The translations under genes were made by a program, and so were the position numbers. This document shows positions 12,144 to 22,552 of a stretch of 64,000 bases of DNA, piece after piece. The stretch lies in contig CM028895.1 in NCBI GenBank assembly GCA_016801885.1, forward strand, positions 21,038,001 to 21,102,000, written 5' to 3'. How positions within the stretch are numbered: position 1 is the stretch's first letter; each line of letters begins with the position of its first letter. The DNA comes from Toxotes chatareus (lineage: Eukaryota > Chordata > Actinopteri > Toxotidae). Below the pieces are notes generated by a model. The model made no database searches, was not told where the DNA came from, and saw only the letters and a program-made list of their open reading frames with translations.

Positions 12144-12989
12144 ATGGGACTGCCCGACATGCATTTGGAGTTGGAGGTGGCGAAAGCCATAGCTGAGGTA
12201 TGAATCTCGTTATGCTACAGATGTAATTTTATGCCCATTCATCGCTACTGCAAGGAATTACAATCGTACTTGTTTGGCCAATAAAGCACGTGTCTTAGTC
12301 TGCTGTTTGTAGCCTCTATAAGAAGTAATCACAGCCAACATACCTGTAAACGTTACAACACTCTACAACCCACACACACTATACAGTAGCATTCAAGTTT
12401 ATGGTAAACACATTTCAGCTGGTATGATTTTGTGAAGCGTAAATCATGTTTATTTGTTATTACTTAGACTGGACCTACATATGGAAGGAGGATGATGAAG
12501 GGGTATCTCGCCATGAAAGGAGTGCATGCTGCAGAGACACGAATTGGATCAGTGCTCCGAAATATGTGTCAGCCTTACCATGAAGCCAGACGTCAGGTAT
12601 GAGTCTGTCTTGGCCAAATATTTTTAAATCATTAAATGGGTGTAGATTATGCGTAATGAGACAGTGCAAATAGAAATGCTTATACCATGTAGGAAAGCAT
12701 TAATTTTGTATACTATGAATTACTTACTTTTTTCCCCCTTTCTTCTTTAGGGTGCCCACAATCTGAACCCAATACCATATAATGCTGAATATATGGGTCA
12801 TCAAATACACATGGACCAAAACGAAAAATTAGCTATATTTGGAGTTAATGAAGGGGGGTGGAGAGCCGGTTGATAGGCCGGGGCTGGTCGGCGCCGTCGA
12901 TCAGCTGCCCTCTTCATGCGGTCCACACTCCTGATGAGGACCTTGCGGGCTGCTGACCAGATGCGCCGGCAGCGTCGGACCATGGCATG

Positions 12990-13665
12990 AGCGGATGGAA
13001 CCGTGACCTCCTTCTCTGTTCTCCTTCATTAACTCTGTGTCCTCTCTGTCCCGTAGTCCTGTGTTTGTTTCTCTCTGGTCTCTCTTTCTCTGTACCTTAC
13101 TGCAGGTACCTCTGGCTCTGGAGCTGCATGTCCTATGGTCCTGGCTCCACCCACCTGCTGCTGTTTATTGTTTACAATGATCGATTTCTAACATGTTTAA
13201 TGTTCCGTTCTGCTACAGATAAATATTTGATTAATATTCTTTGCAAACTGTAATGTAAATAATTACCAGTCATGACAGCTTTTTGCCTCCGTGCTCTGTT
13301 TCATAATTCTAATCTGCTGAGCACACATTATCCAATAACTGTCCACTAGCTGTAATGTAAATACTGACCCACATTGTCTGTATTATGCTGCATGTCTTTC
13401 TCCCCCTCTCCTCCATTCCTAGCTGTCCTATCTTCCTCCTTTTCCTCCTTTCACCCAGCCCGGCCATCGGCAGGAGGGTCCCCCATCTGAGCCAGGTTCT
13501 GCTCAAGGTTTCTTCCTGTTAAAAGGGAGTTTTCCTTGCCACTGTCGCCTTAAGTGCTTGCTCTGGGGTCAGGCTCTGGGTCTCTGTAAAGCGCTTTGAG
13601 ACAATTTTGATTGTGGAAGGCGCTATATAAATAAAATTGAATTGAATTGAATTGAATTGAATTGT
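12990..13665 (+). mobile_element. L2-type LINE 3' end with (GAATT)n tail
   Basis: It runs from 'cattaactctgtgtcc' to '...ctatataaataaaattgaat' plus repeated GAATT units. The same sequence appears inverted at 34594-35247, where it is continuous with an L2-like coding end. It is inserted in the gypsy integrase: 'CVFGYQPPVFAE' lies on one side and 'VRRCRRIWSAARKV' on the other, both in gypsy sense on the minus strand. The exact left edge is uncertain by about 30 bases. Confidence 0.75.
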
Positions 13666-13669
13666 TTCA

Positions 13670-15969
13670 GCGAAGACTGGAGGCTGATAACCAAAGACGC
13701 ACAGGAACGGGGACATGCCAGTGGCTGACATGGGGAGTGAGTTGTGGGCGTATTTCACCCACACAAGATGCTTGCTCCAGGACGCAGGGTTCTGGGACAC
13801 CAAACAGCAGAGGCATGTCTCCAGCTCCTGGTTCAGGCGCTCTGTCTGACTCAGGATGGTAGCCGGATGTTAGGCTGATGGTGGAGCCGATGAGTTTGCA
13901 GAACTCCTTCCAGAATTGAGAGATGAACTGGGGCTTATTTGCCATGACACCGCTCCCACAACACAGTTCAGTGGTAGGATTGGTTCGGGGTCTTTGGCAG
14001 TGGGCTCGGGGTCAAACAATCGGGACAAGGCATCTGGCTTGGCATTTTGGGACCCCGGCCTGTAAGACAAAATAAAGTTAAAATGCTTAAAAAACAGGGC
14101 CCATATGGCTTGGCGTGAGTTCAGTCTCTTAGCAGTGCGAATATACTCAAGGTTTTTGTGGTCTGTCCAAACCACGAACGGATGCTGTGCCCCCTCCAGC
14201 CAATGCCTCCACTCCTCAAGAGCGATTTTGACCGCCAGTAACTCACGGTTCCCCACATCATAGTTCCTCTCAGCCGGTGATAACCTCCGAGATAAGAAGG
14301 CACAGGGATGCAGTTTGTTGTCCTTGGCGGAACGCTGAGAGAGGACCGTGCCCACTCCTTCATTGGAGGCATCAACCTCCACCACAAACTGTCGGGTGGG
14401 ATCAGGAACCGTGAGGATGGGGGCGGAGGTGAAGAGAGCCTTGAGCCGCTGGAACGCCTCCTCAGCCTGGGAGGACCACTGGAAGGGTACCTGCGGGGAC
14501 GTGAGCGCATGGAGGGGAGCAGCTATGGCGCTGAAGTTTCTAATAAACCGTCTGTAGAAGTTAGCAAATCCCAAGAATTGCTGAACCTTCTTACGGCTAT
14601 CAGGTGTTGGCCACTGAACCACAGCGCTAACTTTAGCCGGATCCATTTGTACCCTTCCAGGGGCTACAATGAAGCCCAGGAAGGATACTGTATCGGCATG
14701 GAACTCACTCTTTTCCGCCTTGACATATAAATGATTCTCCAGCAAACGGTGAAGAACCTGGTGTACATGGCTGACATGGGTATCAAGGTCAGGGGAGAAG
14801 ATTAAAATGTCATCAATGTATACAAAAGCAAAGTGACCCAGAAACTCTCTCAATACATCGTTGACCATGCCCTGAAAAACAGCTGGAGCATTGGTCAACC
14901 CAAAAGGCATCACCATGTATTCATAATGTCCATGAGGGGTATTAAACCCTGTCTTCCATTCATCCCCCTCCCTAATTCGAACCAGATGATAGGCATTTCT
15001 CAGATCAAGCTTAGTAAAAACCTTAGCCTGCTGCAACTGGTCGAAGGCAGACGACATCAGTGGTAGTGGATAGCGATTCTTGACAGTTATGTCATTGAGG
15101 AGGCCATAGTCTATGCATGGTCTAAGGGACCCATCCTTTTTACCCATGTAAAAGAAACCTGTCCCAGCCGGGGAGGAGGAAGGACGGATCAACCCTGCCT
15201 TCAAGGAAGCCTCAATGTATTCATTCATGGCTTCCCTTTCGGGACCCGAGATGGCATAAACTCTCCCCTTGGGAATGGGAGCACCAGGAATGAGGTCAAT
15301 AGGACAATCATAAGGGCGGTGAGGCGGGAGGGAGGTAGCTTTGCTCTTGCTAAAAACCTCCCCTAGGTCATGATAGCAATCAGGTACAGAAGACAGATCA
15401 GGATTGTCAGAACATTTAGCCAGGTTTACTGGGAGAGCTTTACAAACAACATTTCTGCCAACATTGTTACATTTTTTCAAGCAAGTGGTTTGACATTCAC
15501 CAGACCAGTTCAAAATCCTCCCCGTACTCCACTCAATACTCGGGTTATGCTTTTTTAACCAGGGGAACCCTAAAATGAGGGGATGTTGGCTGGAGCCGAA
15601 TATATGAACGTCCATAAGTTCCTTATGATCCCCAATCCTGACCTCCAATGGCTCAGTTTTGTGAGTCACCTTGAAAATTGAGCTCCCGTCAAGAGCACTA
15701 GCCTCCAGAGGCTGAGGGAGCCGTTTTGATTTAAGCTGAAGTCTCTTAACCAAGTCCCAGTCCATGAGACTTTCATCAGCCCCAGAGTCAATGAACCCTC
15801 CTAGGGGCAGAGGTGTGTCATTGTGCTTGAGTTCAACCCGAGTGAGAGCACGGAGAGGGAATTTGGGCGAGGAGAGCCGGCTCACCAGGACCCTCTCTTT
15901 GACTGGTGAGCCTTTTCTTTTACTAGACACCCAGAAAGAACATGACCCAATCTCCCGCAGTAGAAACAC
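13670..15969 (-). pseudogene. gypsy pol polyprotein (PR-RT-RNaseH, partial IN)
   Basis: The long frame at 15969-13870 (699 residues) holds, in order: an aspartic protease ([12 protein letters not shown]); the reverse transcriptase with [26 protein letters not shown] and the catalytic YIDDILIF; RNase H with [28 protein letters not shown] and [11 protein letters not shown]; and the connecting tail [10 protein letters not shown]. The integrase follows only as its second half ([17 protein letters not shown], then GYHPESD, then a frameshift into LNQELETCL). The zinc-binding and first catalytic parts are deleted. The frame overlaps gag by 88 bases in another phase, so it was probably expressed by frameshifting. 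The RT domain itself is intact and free of stops, which suggests a fairly young copy. Confidence 0.88.
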
Positions 15970-16946
15970 CTACCCTCCTGTAGCCGCCGTTGGCGCTCCT
16001 CCGATGACAGCTTGGTCCTGCCCAGCTGCATGGGTTCCTCCTCCTTCTCAGGGTTGCTCACGCTGACCCGCAGGCGACGTTTGGTTGGATCTCTGCCAGC
16101 TGGACCTGGTAGTGACGGTCTGGTTTGGATGGCGGAGGGTAGGTGCTTCCTTAGCCTTTGCTCCTGCAACTGATGATCAGTCCTTATGGCTAGGGAGATT
16201 AGGGAGTCGAGATCATCAGGAAGGTCAAGGGAAATTAAAAGATCTTGGATTCGATCAGAAAGCCCCTTGAGGAAAGTGTCAAATAATGCTGAGGCATTCC
16301 AGCCACTGTCCGTGGTGAGGGTGCGGAAACGAATGGCATAGTCACAGACAGAGTCCATACCTTGCTTGATGTTACATAGTTCTCTTGCCTTTTCTCTGTC
16401 CGACGAGATGGGATGAAAAGTCCTCCTGAGGGCCTCCACAAAAGCTCCCCGGGACTGGCAGACTGGTGAGTTGCAAGACCACTCCGCCGTAGCCCATGCC
16501 TTAGCCCTCCCAGTGAGGTGAGAGAGCATGAACCCCACCTTGGCTCGCTCAGTCGGATATGCTGAAGGCAAGAGTTCAAAATGCAGTTCACAGTACACTA
16601 TAAACGAACGACAATCTCCAGACTCACCGGAAAACTTTTCTGGTGGGGCAAGGCGTGGAGCTGGAGAAGGTGTCTCCAAAACTGGTGGAGCTTGGGCGGC
16701 CGCAGGCGAGGAACTCACTTCCGCGTTCGTGGGGGAAGTTCCACGGATCATTATGGAGAAGGCATGTTGGAGCTGATCAGCAAGCTGGTTCATCTGGGAG
16801 GTCACCGACACCTTAAACTCCTCTTGACCAGCAATAATGGCTTTCATGCCCTGCTCCAGGGAAGACAATTGGTCCTCCTGCCGATTAAGGCGGGCGCCCT
16901 GGGAGCGAATGGCCGCTGTTAAATGATCCAAGTCGGCTGGGTTCAT
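15882..16946 (-). CDS. gypsy (sushi-type) Gag
   Basis: A 354-residue open frame without stops. It opens [20 protein letters not shown] and contains a predicted coiled coil in the first 70 residues. A capsid-like middle follows ([19 protein letters not shown], then '[20 protein letters not shown]'), as in the sushi/PEG10 Gag family. A CCHC zinc knuckle ([14 protein letters not shown]) lies near the C-terminus. The ATG lies only about 16 bases after the LTR in sense direction, leaving almost no leader. Its capacity to be expressed today is unknown because the rest of the element is truncated. Confidence 0.85.
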   Translation of the reverse strand: MNPADLDHLTAAIRSQGARLNRQEDQLSSLEQGMKAIIAGQEEFKVSVTSQMNQLADQLQHAFSIMIRGTSPTNAEVSSSPAAAQAPPVLETPSPAPRLAPPEKFSGESGDCRSFIVYCELHFELLPSAYPTERAKVGFMLSHLTGRAKAWATAEWSCNSPVCQSRGAFVEALRRTFHPISSDREKARELCNIKQGMDSVCDYAIRFRTLTTDSGWNASALFDTFLKGLSDRIQDLLISLDLPDDLDSLISLAIRTDHQLQEQRLRKHLPSAIQTRPSLPGPAGRDPTKRRLRVSVSNPEKEEEPMQLGRTKLSSEERQRRLQEGRCFYCGRLGHVLSGCLVKEKAHQSKRGSW

Positions 16947-16962
16947 GCTGGCCAGTTCGTTC

Positions 16963-17566
16963 TGTCACGGTCGAACGAGGACAGAACCCAAAAGCACAAC
17001 TCCAATACGTAAAATCAAAAAAGAAGTATTTATTGAACAAAGTAGCAAATGATAATCACCCTATCGGGGAAACAAACGCTAGGAAACAAAATATCAAAAG
17101 CATCAAAACAAAAAATCACTCTCTCAAGGAAACACAAAATCACTCTAGCGAGGAGAACACAAAATCACTCTTACGAGGAGAACACAAAATCACTCTTATG
17201 AGGAAAACAATAAACTGAAACAAAAGGCAAGGCAACAAGACAAACTTAGCGAGATCAAAGTACAAAAGACCAACACGAAACCTGACATGAGAATTGACGA
17301 TAAAGAGACGCTGGTTCACTTGAAAAGGACAAGACGAACTGGCACGGAACAAGGAGAGACGCAGACTATATATACACAACAGGTAAGGGGAAACAGGTGG
17401 AATCAATTAGGGCGGGGAAGACAATCACAACGGCGGGAAACCAGACAAAGGCAGAAAGTAAAATGAGACGAGACACACACAAGGGCAATAATTTCAAAAT
17501 AAAACAGGAAACCACAAGACAACATAGACACGAGACAAAACATGTCATATTTTACGGACCATGACA
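16963..17566 (-). mobile_element. 5' LTR of the gypsy element
   Basis: In sense (minus) it begins TGTCATGGTCC and ends GACCGTGACA, about 604 bases. A TATA-like 'gtgtatatatagtctgcg' lies about 210 bases in. An 'aataaatacttc' polyadenylation signal lies near the 3' end. Related LTRs occur alone at 35438-36063, 40831-41271 and 55832-56391. The expected flanking duplication cannot be checked because the other end is missing. Confidence 0.85.
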
Positions 17567-19120
17567 GAGCTCAGTGGTACTAACCTGGTTAAATACAGGA
17601 ATAAAAAAATATTAGACTGTGGTAGCTGTTCTATTTTGTCTTGAAATCTCTATTGTCATTTTTCAATCTATCTAGTTAAGTTTTTAAATGTACTCTTTCT
17701 AGCAGGCCTGCTGTGCTTGCCCATGGTATCTGGGACCAGGTGCGAGTAGACCATGGCAAGGAATTTTATTTGACGCTCTTCGTGCAGGAGTTGCTGTCAC
17801 CTCATCGCCATAATTGGGAAACCAAGCCTTATTTACAGACTTCATCCAAAATGGTACAGTTTTATACGGTTTGTGTAGTTGATTTAGGAACACAATACTT
17901 GTTTTGTGTATTGTATTTCTGCTTTTATTATCACTATTAGAGTATTTGCTTCAGCAGGATCGTTGTTTGGAATATGTATCATAAACTTTCTGTACATTCT
18001 ATTAAACATTATTATAGTTAAACATTTAACAACTGCAGAAGCAATCACCCTGGAGTTTATTCAAAGCCCATGTGCTAGTACAGGGCAGCATTGTCCTTTA
18101 TGGTAATTTGTGGAAAATTGTCCATTAGCAGAAACAGTGATAAACTGTAAAGTTACTAGTTCACCAATGTGCATAATACCTGGTCCGCTGTCACTATGCA
18201 GATTTACTAATGAATGACTGCTGAATTGATAAATTTGCAGTTTTACCAGGAATCCTACATGACCACTTAGGTAGGCTTTTCACTTATGCACAAGAACAAA
18301 TGATGACATACCTTTCTGGCAAATTTAGAATCACATAGTTGAACAAATCTGGCCTGAAGTCAACAATCGTGTCAACTATCCACTGAAGACAGCCCTTCTT
18401 CAGATGGTGGATCAAGAGGAACTAGACATGGACGACAGCCTTGTGAGATACTGTGTGTCTAACCTGACTATCCAGTGGTGCCAAATTGGTCTGACAAGGC
18501 TGGTTGAGTCACGGAACGCTCACCAAATTCCAGGTGAAATAAACCAGTGTTATAAGATTAAAATTACTACAACATCCAATCATGAGATTCGAGACCAGCA
18601 TTATTGTATTTATTTAACAGGCAAAGGTGTACCAAATGACTTGGCTGGTAGTGGGTGTCCCAAAAGAATCCCACCGCAGCTGTTGCCTCATTCAGCTGAA
18701 GCAGTAGACCTTTACAGCCAGCAGCTGGGATCTTCATTGACCACAACTTTTGGAGTTGATCCATTTTCAACAGAACAAGACAAACTTACAGTTGAGAATC
18801 AGTTTTCAGAGCAGTACCCAGACTTTTCAGACTTGTACTCTAGAGCAGTGAACTATGATTTTGCCCCATACAAAGATGCACTGATCTACCTTGTAACAAC
18901 TACTATGAACTATGTGTGAAAAGATATTTGAACTGTGGTACTTTTACAGCCAAACTGCTGAAATCCCAAAGAGTAAAATAAAAAATGTGAATATCAGTAT
19001 ATTTCTCTGGGTTGCAACTTAAAGTTGAGAGCAAGTGCTCCATTGCAGTGAACAGTGAATATTGCCTCGAACAGGCATTGCTCAAATACCAACAGTATTT
19101 GAGTATGAATGTACAAGATA

Positions 19121-21313
19121 TTACTCCTCTTCAAAGAGGGGTCTCAGAACAGAAAGCACCTCTGTCAGACCATTAACCTTAAATATGTTGTTGCCTGCGG
19201 TGCTCCCTCTACATTTTGCACAGTGCTCAGAGGTCATATGCCATTGATCCACGCATGTTTTGCTGCCAATAATGCTTTGGCAGCACTCTGTGAAGACTCC
19301 ACAATGAATCCTAAAAGACAAAATGACAATGACTACGTGCCTCCAGCTTACTCAAAGTGTTCTTAATAACTGTTCTTACTTTGGGGTTCCCACAAACCTA
19401 CCGATTTTGAAAAACGTATCTATATAATTAATATTAATCACTGACATATTGTTTTTCCCCATTTTCAGGACTTTATATACAGTATTTTAAAATAGAGGAT
19501 AAAGTGGGTTTAGAGAATGGATGGATGGATGGCTTCTGTAGAGATCATGTGTTGCAATAACTACGCACTTTCTAAAGAAGAAAGGGAGGAGGTCATCAAA
19601 GAAAGGAATGAGACATAAATACTTACTCATACAGACAACACAGCAGAATCCTTTCTTGATGTCCAGCAGCTGGGAGGGAGTCAGGATGACTTTTTGAGAG
19701 GTAGCAAGATTGGTGAGCTCCCTAATTGCTACAGTGACATCTGGTAGGCTCTGTGCTGTCAGTACAAGCTCATCAGCTTTCTCAGTGACATCTTCAATGC
19801 CAGCAGCATCATCATATTTTCTGCTGTAATAATATAAAGACAATACACATAAACAGGTTGTATTGGTGCTGGTGTAGTGTGTAGCTTTGGTTGTGTTTGT
19901 GAGGTGGAGGCCTAACCTTTTCTTTTAAACACTAGAGGTGTGTGTGCAAGTAACCCTGAATAAATAAAATAAACCTTTGTAGCAAGCATTATAGAAGCCA
20001 CTGTACACACATTAGTAATAATGGACAAAGGGCAGGTGAACAGATACTGATCGGCTTATTTTCAGCTGAGTTCTTTCAAGTAAGAATATATGTAAGTAAG
20101 TAGGTACAGGAGAGAAAAGAGGAGAAGAGGACAAGTAGTAGTAAGGAAGTAGAATAGGAAAATTGCCAAAAATAGTGTACTTTCAAAACTTCTACAAAAC
20201 ATCATTAATTCCAACCCATCTCCATACCTGTTCTTAGGTAGTTCCAAGAAAAAGTTTCTTAACATTTTCAGGAAATTGGAGACAATTTGACAGTGGGAAG
20301 CTTGCATTATGCAATTCAATGTTTGGAAAAATAAAAGGAATATTTTTATCACCTTGATTTCCTTCTTTTTTTGTCCTGCATCTCCTCATAGTCGCGTTCT
20401 TTTACAGCAAGAATCTTTTGTGCATTTTGTTTCCAGTAGTGTGACCCTTTGAAATGAGGTGGAAACATACTGAGACAATCAGTATGACATAACAATGTGT
20501 AAATAAAAGTAAATAAAAGTTAAGACAAAAAAGCAATTTAAAAGTTAGATAAAAAATGACCTATTGTGCCTTCTGACTCTAAAATTGCATTCCCCTGTGC
20601 AGTCAATACAATGGCGTCATGACTTCCAACGGCATTTTACACTTTTCCAATGATCCCCTGAAGAGTAGCCTCACACTAAAAACCGGAAAACCCCCATTCT
20701 GCTAGGACTCAACCTCCCACCAGCCACCTCTGCAAGGAACACTGATCTGGAAGAATATGCATAATAAAATAATTGCAATCACACATTTAGCATTCATTAG
20801 TTTATAGTCAAGGGTCAAGATTTATGTAAAATACTATACTTTGAATAATGCATTGCTTTTTCATGCAGAAATCCTTACCATATCATCTGCTGCTTCTACA
20901 TCATTAAAAATGGAATTTATGAATATGCAAATATATTTTGACTTATGACTAACAACATTTTAGAAAACATATGTTAGGGTTACCTCTGAAACAAGATGCT
21001 ACTCTACTGTCCTATGGGCCTTTATTGGTCTGGTAAGGTTTAGCTTTACTTACCTCTGAAATATTTTAGAAACAGTGGCCCTTGGTGGTGCTGAGGCAGT
21101 TTGCTGTAAAGCTGAACTAGCAGCAGCTGCATGCCCTCTCATAAAGCAAAAACGCCGGCTTATGGTATTTGAAACTGCCGAGGTCTCCTCTGTCTCACCA
21201 TGAACCTCATAGCAAGTTCCTGAATTAAGGTCCAGTGAGCTGAAAACACCAGATGCTCCAGGAAACAAGGCCACATTTGTGTCATCAGTCAAGTAGAGAC
21301 TACGAGTTGAGAC
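19121..21313 (-). CDS. RING-like protein of the large transposon, spliced
   Basis: Four exons on the minus strand with matching phases: 21313-21054 (contains SLDLNSGTCYEVHGETEET; donor gtaagt), 20469-20353 (MFPPHFKGSHYWKQNAQKI, then a basic KKRRKS end), 19823-19627 (KYDDAAGIEDVTEKADELVL, ending GFCCVVCM; donor gtaagt) and 19310-19121 (CCQSIIGSKTCVDQW, HCAKCRG, ending LFEEE). The cysteine spacing (CxxC, then CC, CxxxW, HCxxC) suggests a RING or treble-clef zinc fold. The last junction is out of phase by one base, so either one splice site is misplaced or a single-base indel has occurred. The ATG at 21292 is a possible start. An upstream non-coding exon is likely because an acceptor precedes it. 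It converges on the transposase gene. Its function is unknown. An accessory role in transposition or ubiquitin transfer is a guess. Confidence 0.6.
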
Positions 21314-21558
21314 CTATGAAAACTGCACAAATTACATGATAATGAATAAGTGTTTAAAACTATGACTTTCTCACTAAATATATATAATTCACTACTAGAT
21401 CATCTTCTCAAAGATCAACTCTCTATGTTAAGTCACAGCAGATTGGCTACATAGTGGAAACCTGTTCTTACTGTATAGTGATCAACCGCTTAATTAAGCC
21501 AAAATACAAAAGAAACACTAACTTTCCTAAAAATAGCCGTAATTAGCTACTACACAAG
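21314..21558. other. Internal transposon sequence between RING-like gene and right TIR
   Basis: About 245 bases where the promoter or first non-coding exon of the minus-strand gene would be expected. It is AT-rich with no open frame of note. Confidence 0.4.
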
Positions 21559-21952
21559 TGGCTGCTGGATTCTACCGGTCGCCCAAACGCGAGATTATTA
21601 TAATTAAAGAACAGTAGGTGGCGAAAATCCTGCAGCCGGTAGCAGGCAGCAGGTCTCCATTAAATAAAAGAAGAAGAAAACGATAGCAACCAGAGTCTGG
21701 ACACGAGAAAACGTTCCTTTTTTGTTTCTGCCTCTTCGTGATTTTGTATTTTGTTACGCTAAGTAGAGAAAGAAAAGCTAAGTAATTTATTAAATTTCGA
21801 GGACTCCCTTCAGACCCACAAAAAAGTAAACTGCCTCATATTTCAATTTTGTTTTTTTGTATTTTCAAACGAAAATCAAATAAGCACTCTTTTTTTATTT
21901 TTTAAATATCAGCGTTTGAAGGAAAATTCAAATACCAAACGATGCATGGACC
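21559..21952 (-). repeat. Right terminal inverted repeat of the 13.7-kb element
   Basis: Matches 8225-8609 in reverse complement over its whole length, with a few substitutions and a short insertion near the inner end ('gcgaccggtag'). Confidence 0.85.
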
Positions 21953-21958
21953 ATTAAG
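21953..21958. repeat. Right target-site duplication ATTAAG
   Basis: Second copy of the hexamer found at 8219-8224. After it the L1 linker resumes. Confidence 0.7.
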
Positions 21959-22552
21959 TATAATTGTCCCCACCACTATGTGCACCCATCGTGACCTTAA
22001 CACTTGATCATGAACAAATATAGCAAAAAAAACATGTAACTTGAAAACACCTAGATAAAGGAATTGAAGGGAAAAAAAGGCTTCCATAACAAAATTTCCT
22101 CTTAAGAAGGAGTCCTACTTGGGGAGGAGAACCTTCACTATATGAAGGGCCTCTCCAGTGCCAACTGAGATAGCTCGGGAATGAGTATCAATTCGGTGCA
22201 CATCCGGATTAACTTAAACATAAACAAGCTCCCAGTCTGGCAGTCAGATATTTTGATCTATTAACAGTAAACTAAAGCGTTCCTCCCAGATTAACATTGA
22301 CACAGGTTGTGAAAAATAAACTGGACACAGTGCTTCATTTTGATCATGATCAATTTTGGTTCTTATGCTGGTTTAAGTCACTGTGTTGGCGGGCCTTACC
22401 ACAGGGATGACTAATAGTTGTTCAGGTGGTGCTCAATCCGTGGAGACTGTATCCGCGGAGTCGCGGCGAAATCCACTAAGTTTTTTTCTGTGCCCTCTCT
22501 CTATACGTGTCCAGGTTCTGTAGTTTGGCAACCACCGTCTCCCAGGATTTTT

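Larger units (their letters stand above)
12846..17566 (-). mobile_element. Sushi-type Ty3/gypsy retrotransposon, 3'-truncated
   Basis: On the minus strand the order is LTR (17566-16963), gag (16946-15882), pol with protease, reverse transcriptase and RNase H (15969-13870), and part of the integrase (about 13945-13670 and 12989-12856). The N-terminal zinc finger and first catalytic residue of the integrase are absent. The end of the integrase and the 3' LTR are also lost, where the block abuts transposase exon 3. An L2-type 3' end (12990-13665) is inserted within the integrase. The protein style resembles the sushi/Amn group, relatives of mammalian PEG10. Confidence 0.85.
12144..18919 (+). pseudogene. 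Integrase-core (DDE) transposase, multi-exon, disrupted
   Basis: Six exons are recognisable by GT-AG sites and compatible phases: 12144-12197 (opens MGLPDMHLELEVAKAIAE), 12468-12596 (TGPTYGRRMMKGYLA...), 12751-about 12845 (ends IHMDQNEKLAIFGV), about 17706-17853 (AHGIWDQVRVDHGKEF...), 18329-18533 (NHIVEQIWPEVNNRVNYP...) and 18621-18919 (ends MNYV, stop TGA). The second catalytic aspartate is probably in VRVDHG and the glutamate in HIVEQIW, with 38 residues between them. The first aspartate may be the one in HMDQNEK. This is the layout of retroviral-integrase-type transposases and matches an integrase-core family frequent in fish genomes. Between exons 3 and 4, roughly 30 residues of the core are missing, replaced by the gypsy block, so it is inactive. 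The start codon and any further 5' exon are uncertain. Confidence 0.75.
8225..21952. mobile_element. Large TIR DNA transposon, integrase-like, two genes, with nested insertions
   Basis: Bounded by long inverted repeats (385-394 bp) and the 6-bp duplication ATTAAG, inserted in an L1-like LINE. Removing the later L2 LINE (8700-11830) and the gypsy block (12846-17566) leaves about 5.9 kb. That remainder holds a spliced integrase-like transposase gene on the plus strand and a spliced RING-like gene on the minus strand, converging near 18919/19121. A 6-bp duplication is known for Polintons and, as I recall, for the IS3EU group of eukaryotic DNA transposons. None of the Polinton genes (DNA polymerase B, ATPase, protease, capsid) is present, so a small integrase-type transposon is the better reading. 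The superfamily assignment is inference. Confidence 0.75.

Noticed and set aside
11801..12190. Plus and minus frames of 73-85 residues
   Set aside because: They overlap each other and the transposase leader, with no family resemblance. A Cys-rich alternative frame near 12020-12190 was considered, but it hits a stop and does not join exon 2.
14308..14730. 140-residue plus-strand frame
   Set aside because: It is antisense to the gypsy reverse transcriptase/RNase H coding region.
19062..19366. Plus-strand frames of 61 and 85 residues
   Set aside because: They are antisense to the last RING-like exon, whose cysteine pattern and splice site are more convincing.
8225..21952. Polinton/Maverick interpretation of the large TIR element
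   Set aside because: The 6-bp duplication and long TIRs would fit, but no polymerase B, ATPase, protease or capsid frame is present, and the integrase exons are of another type.
8225..21952. The 390-bp inverted pair as L1 5' inversion (twin priming)
   Set aside because: The segments sit on opposite sides relative to the LINE sense strand in an order twin priming does not produce. Treating them as TIRs rejoins the LINE exactly and yields a target duplication.
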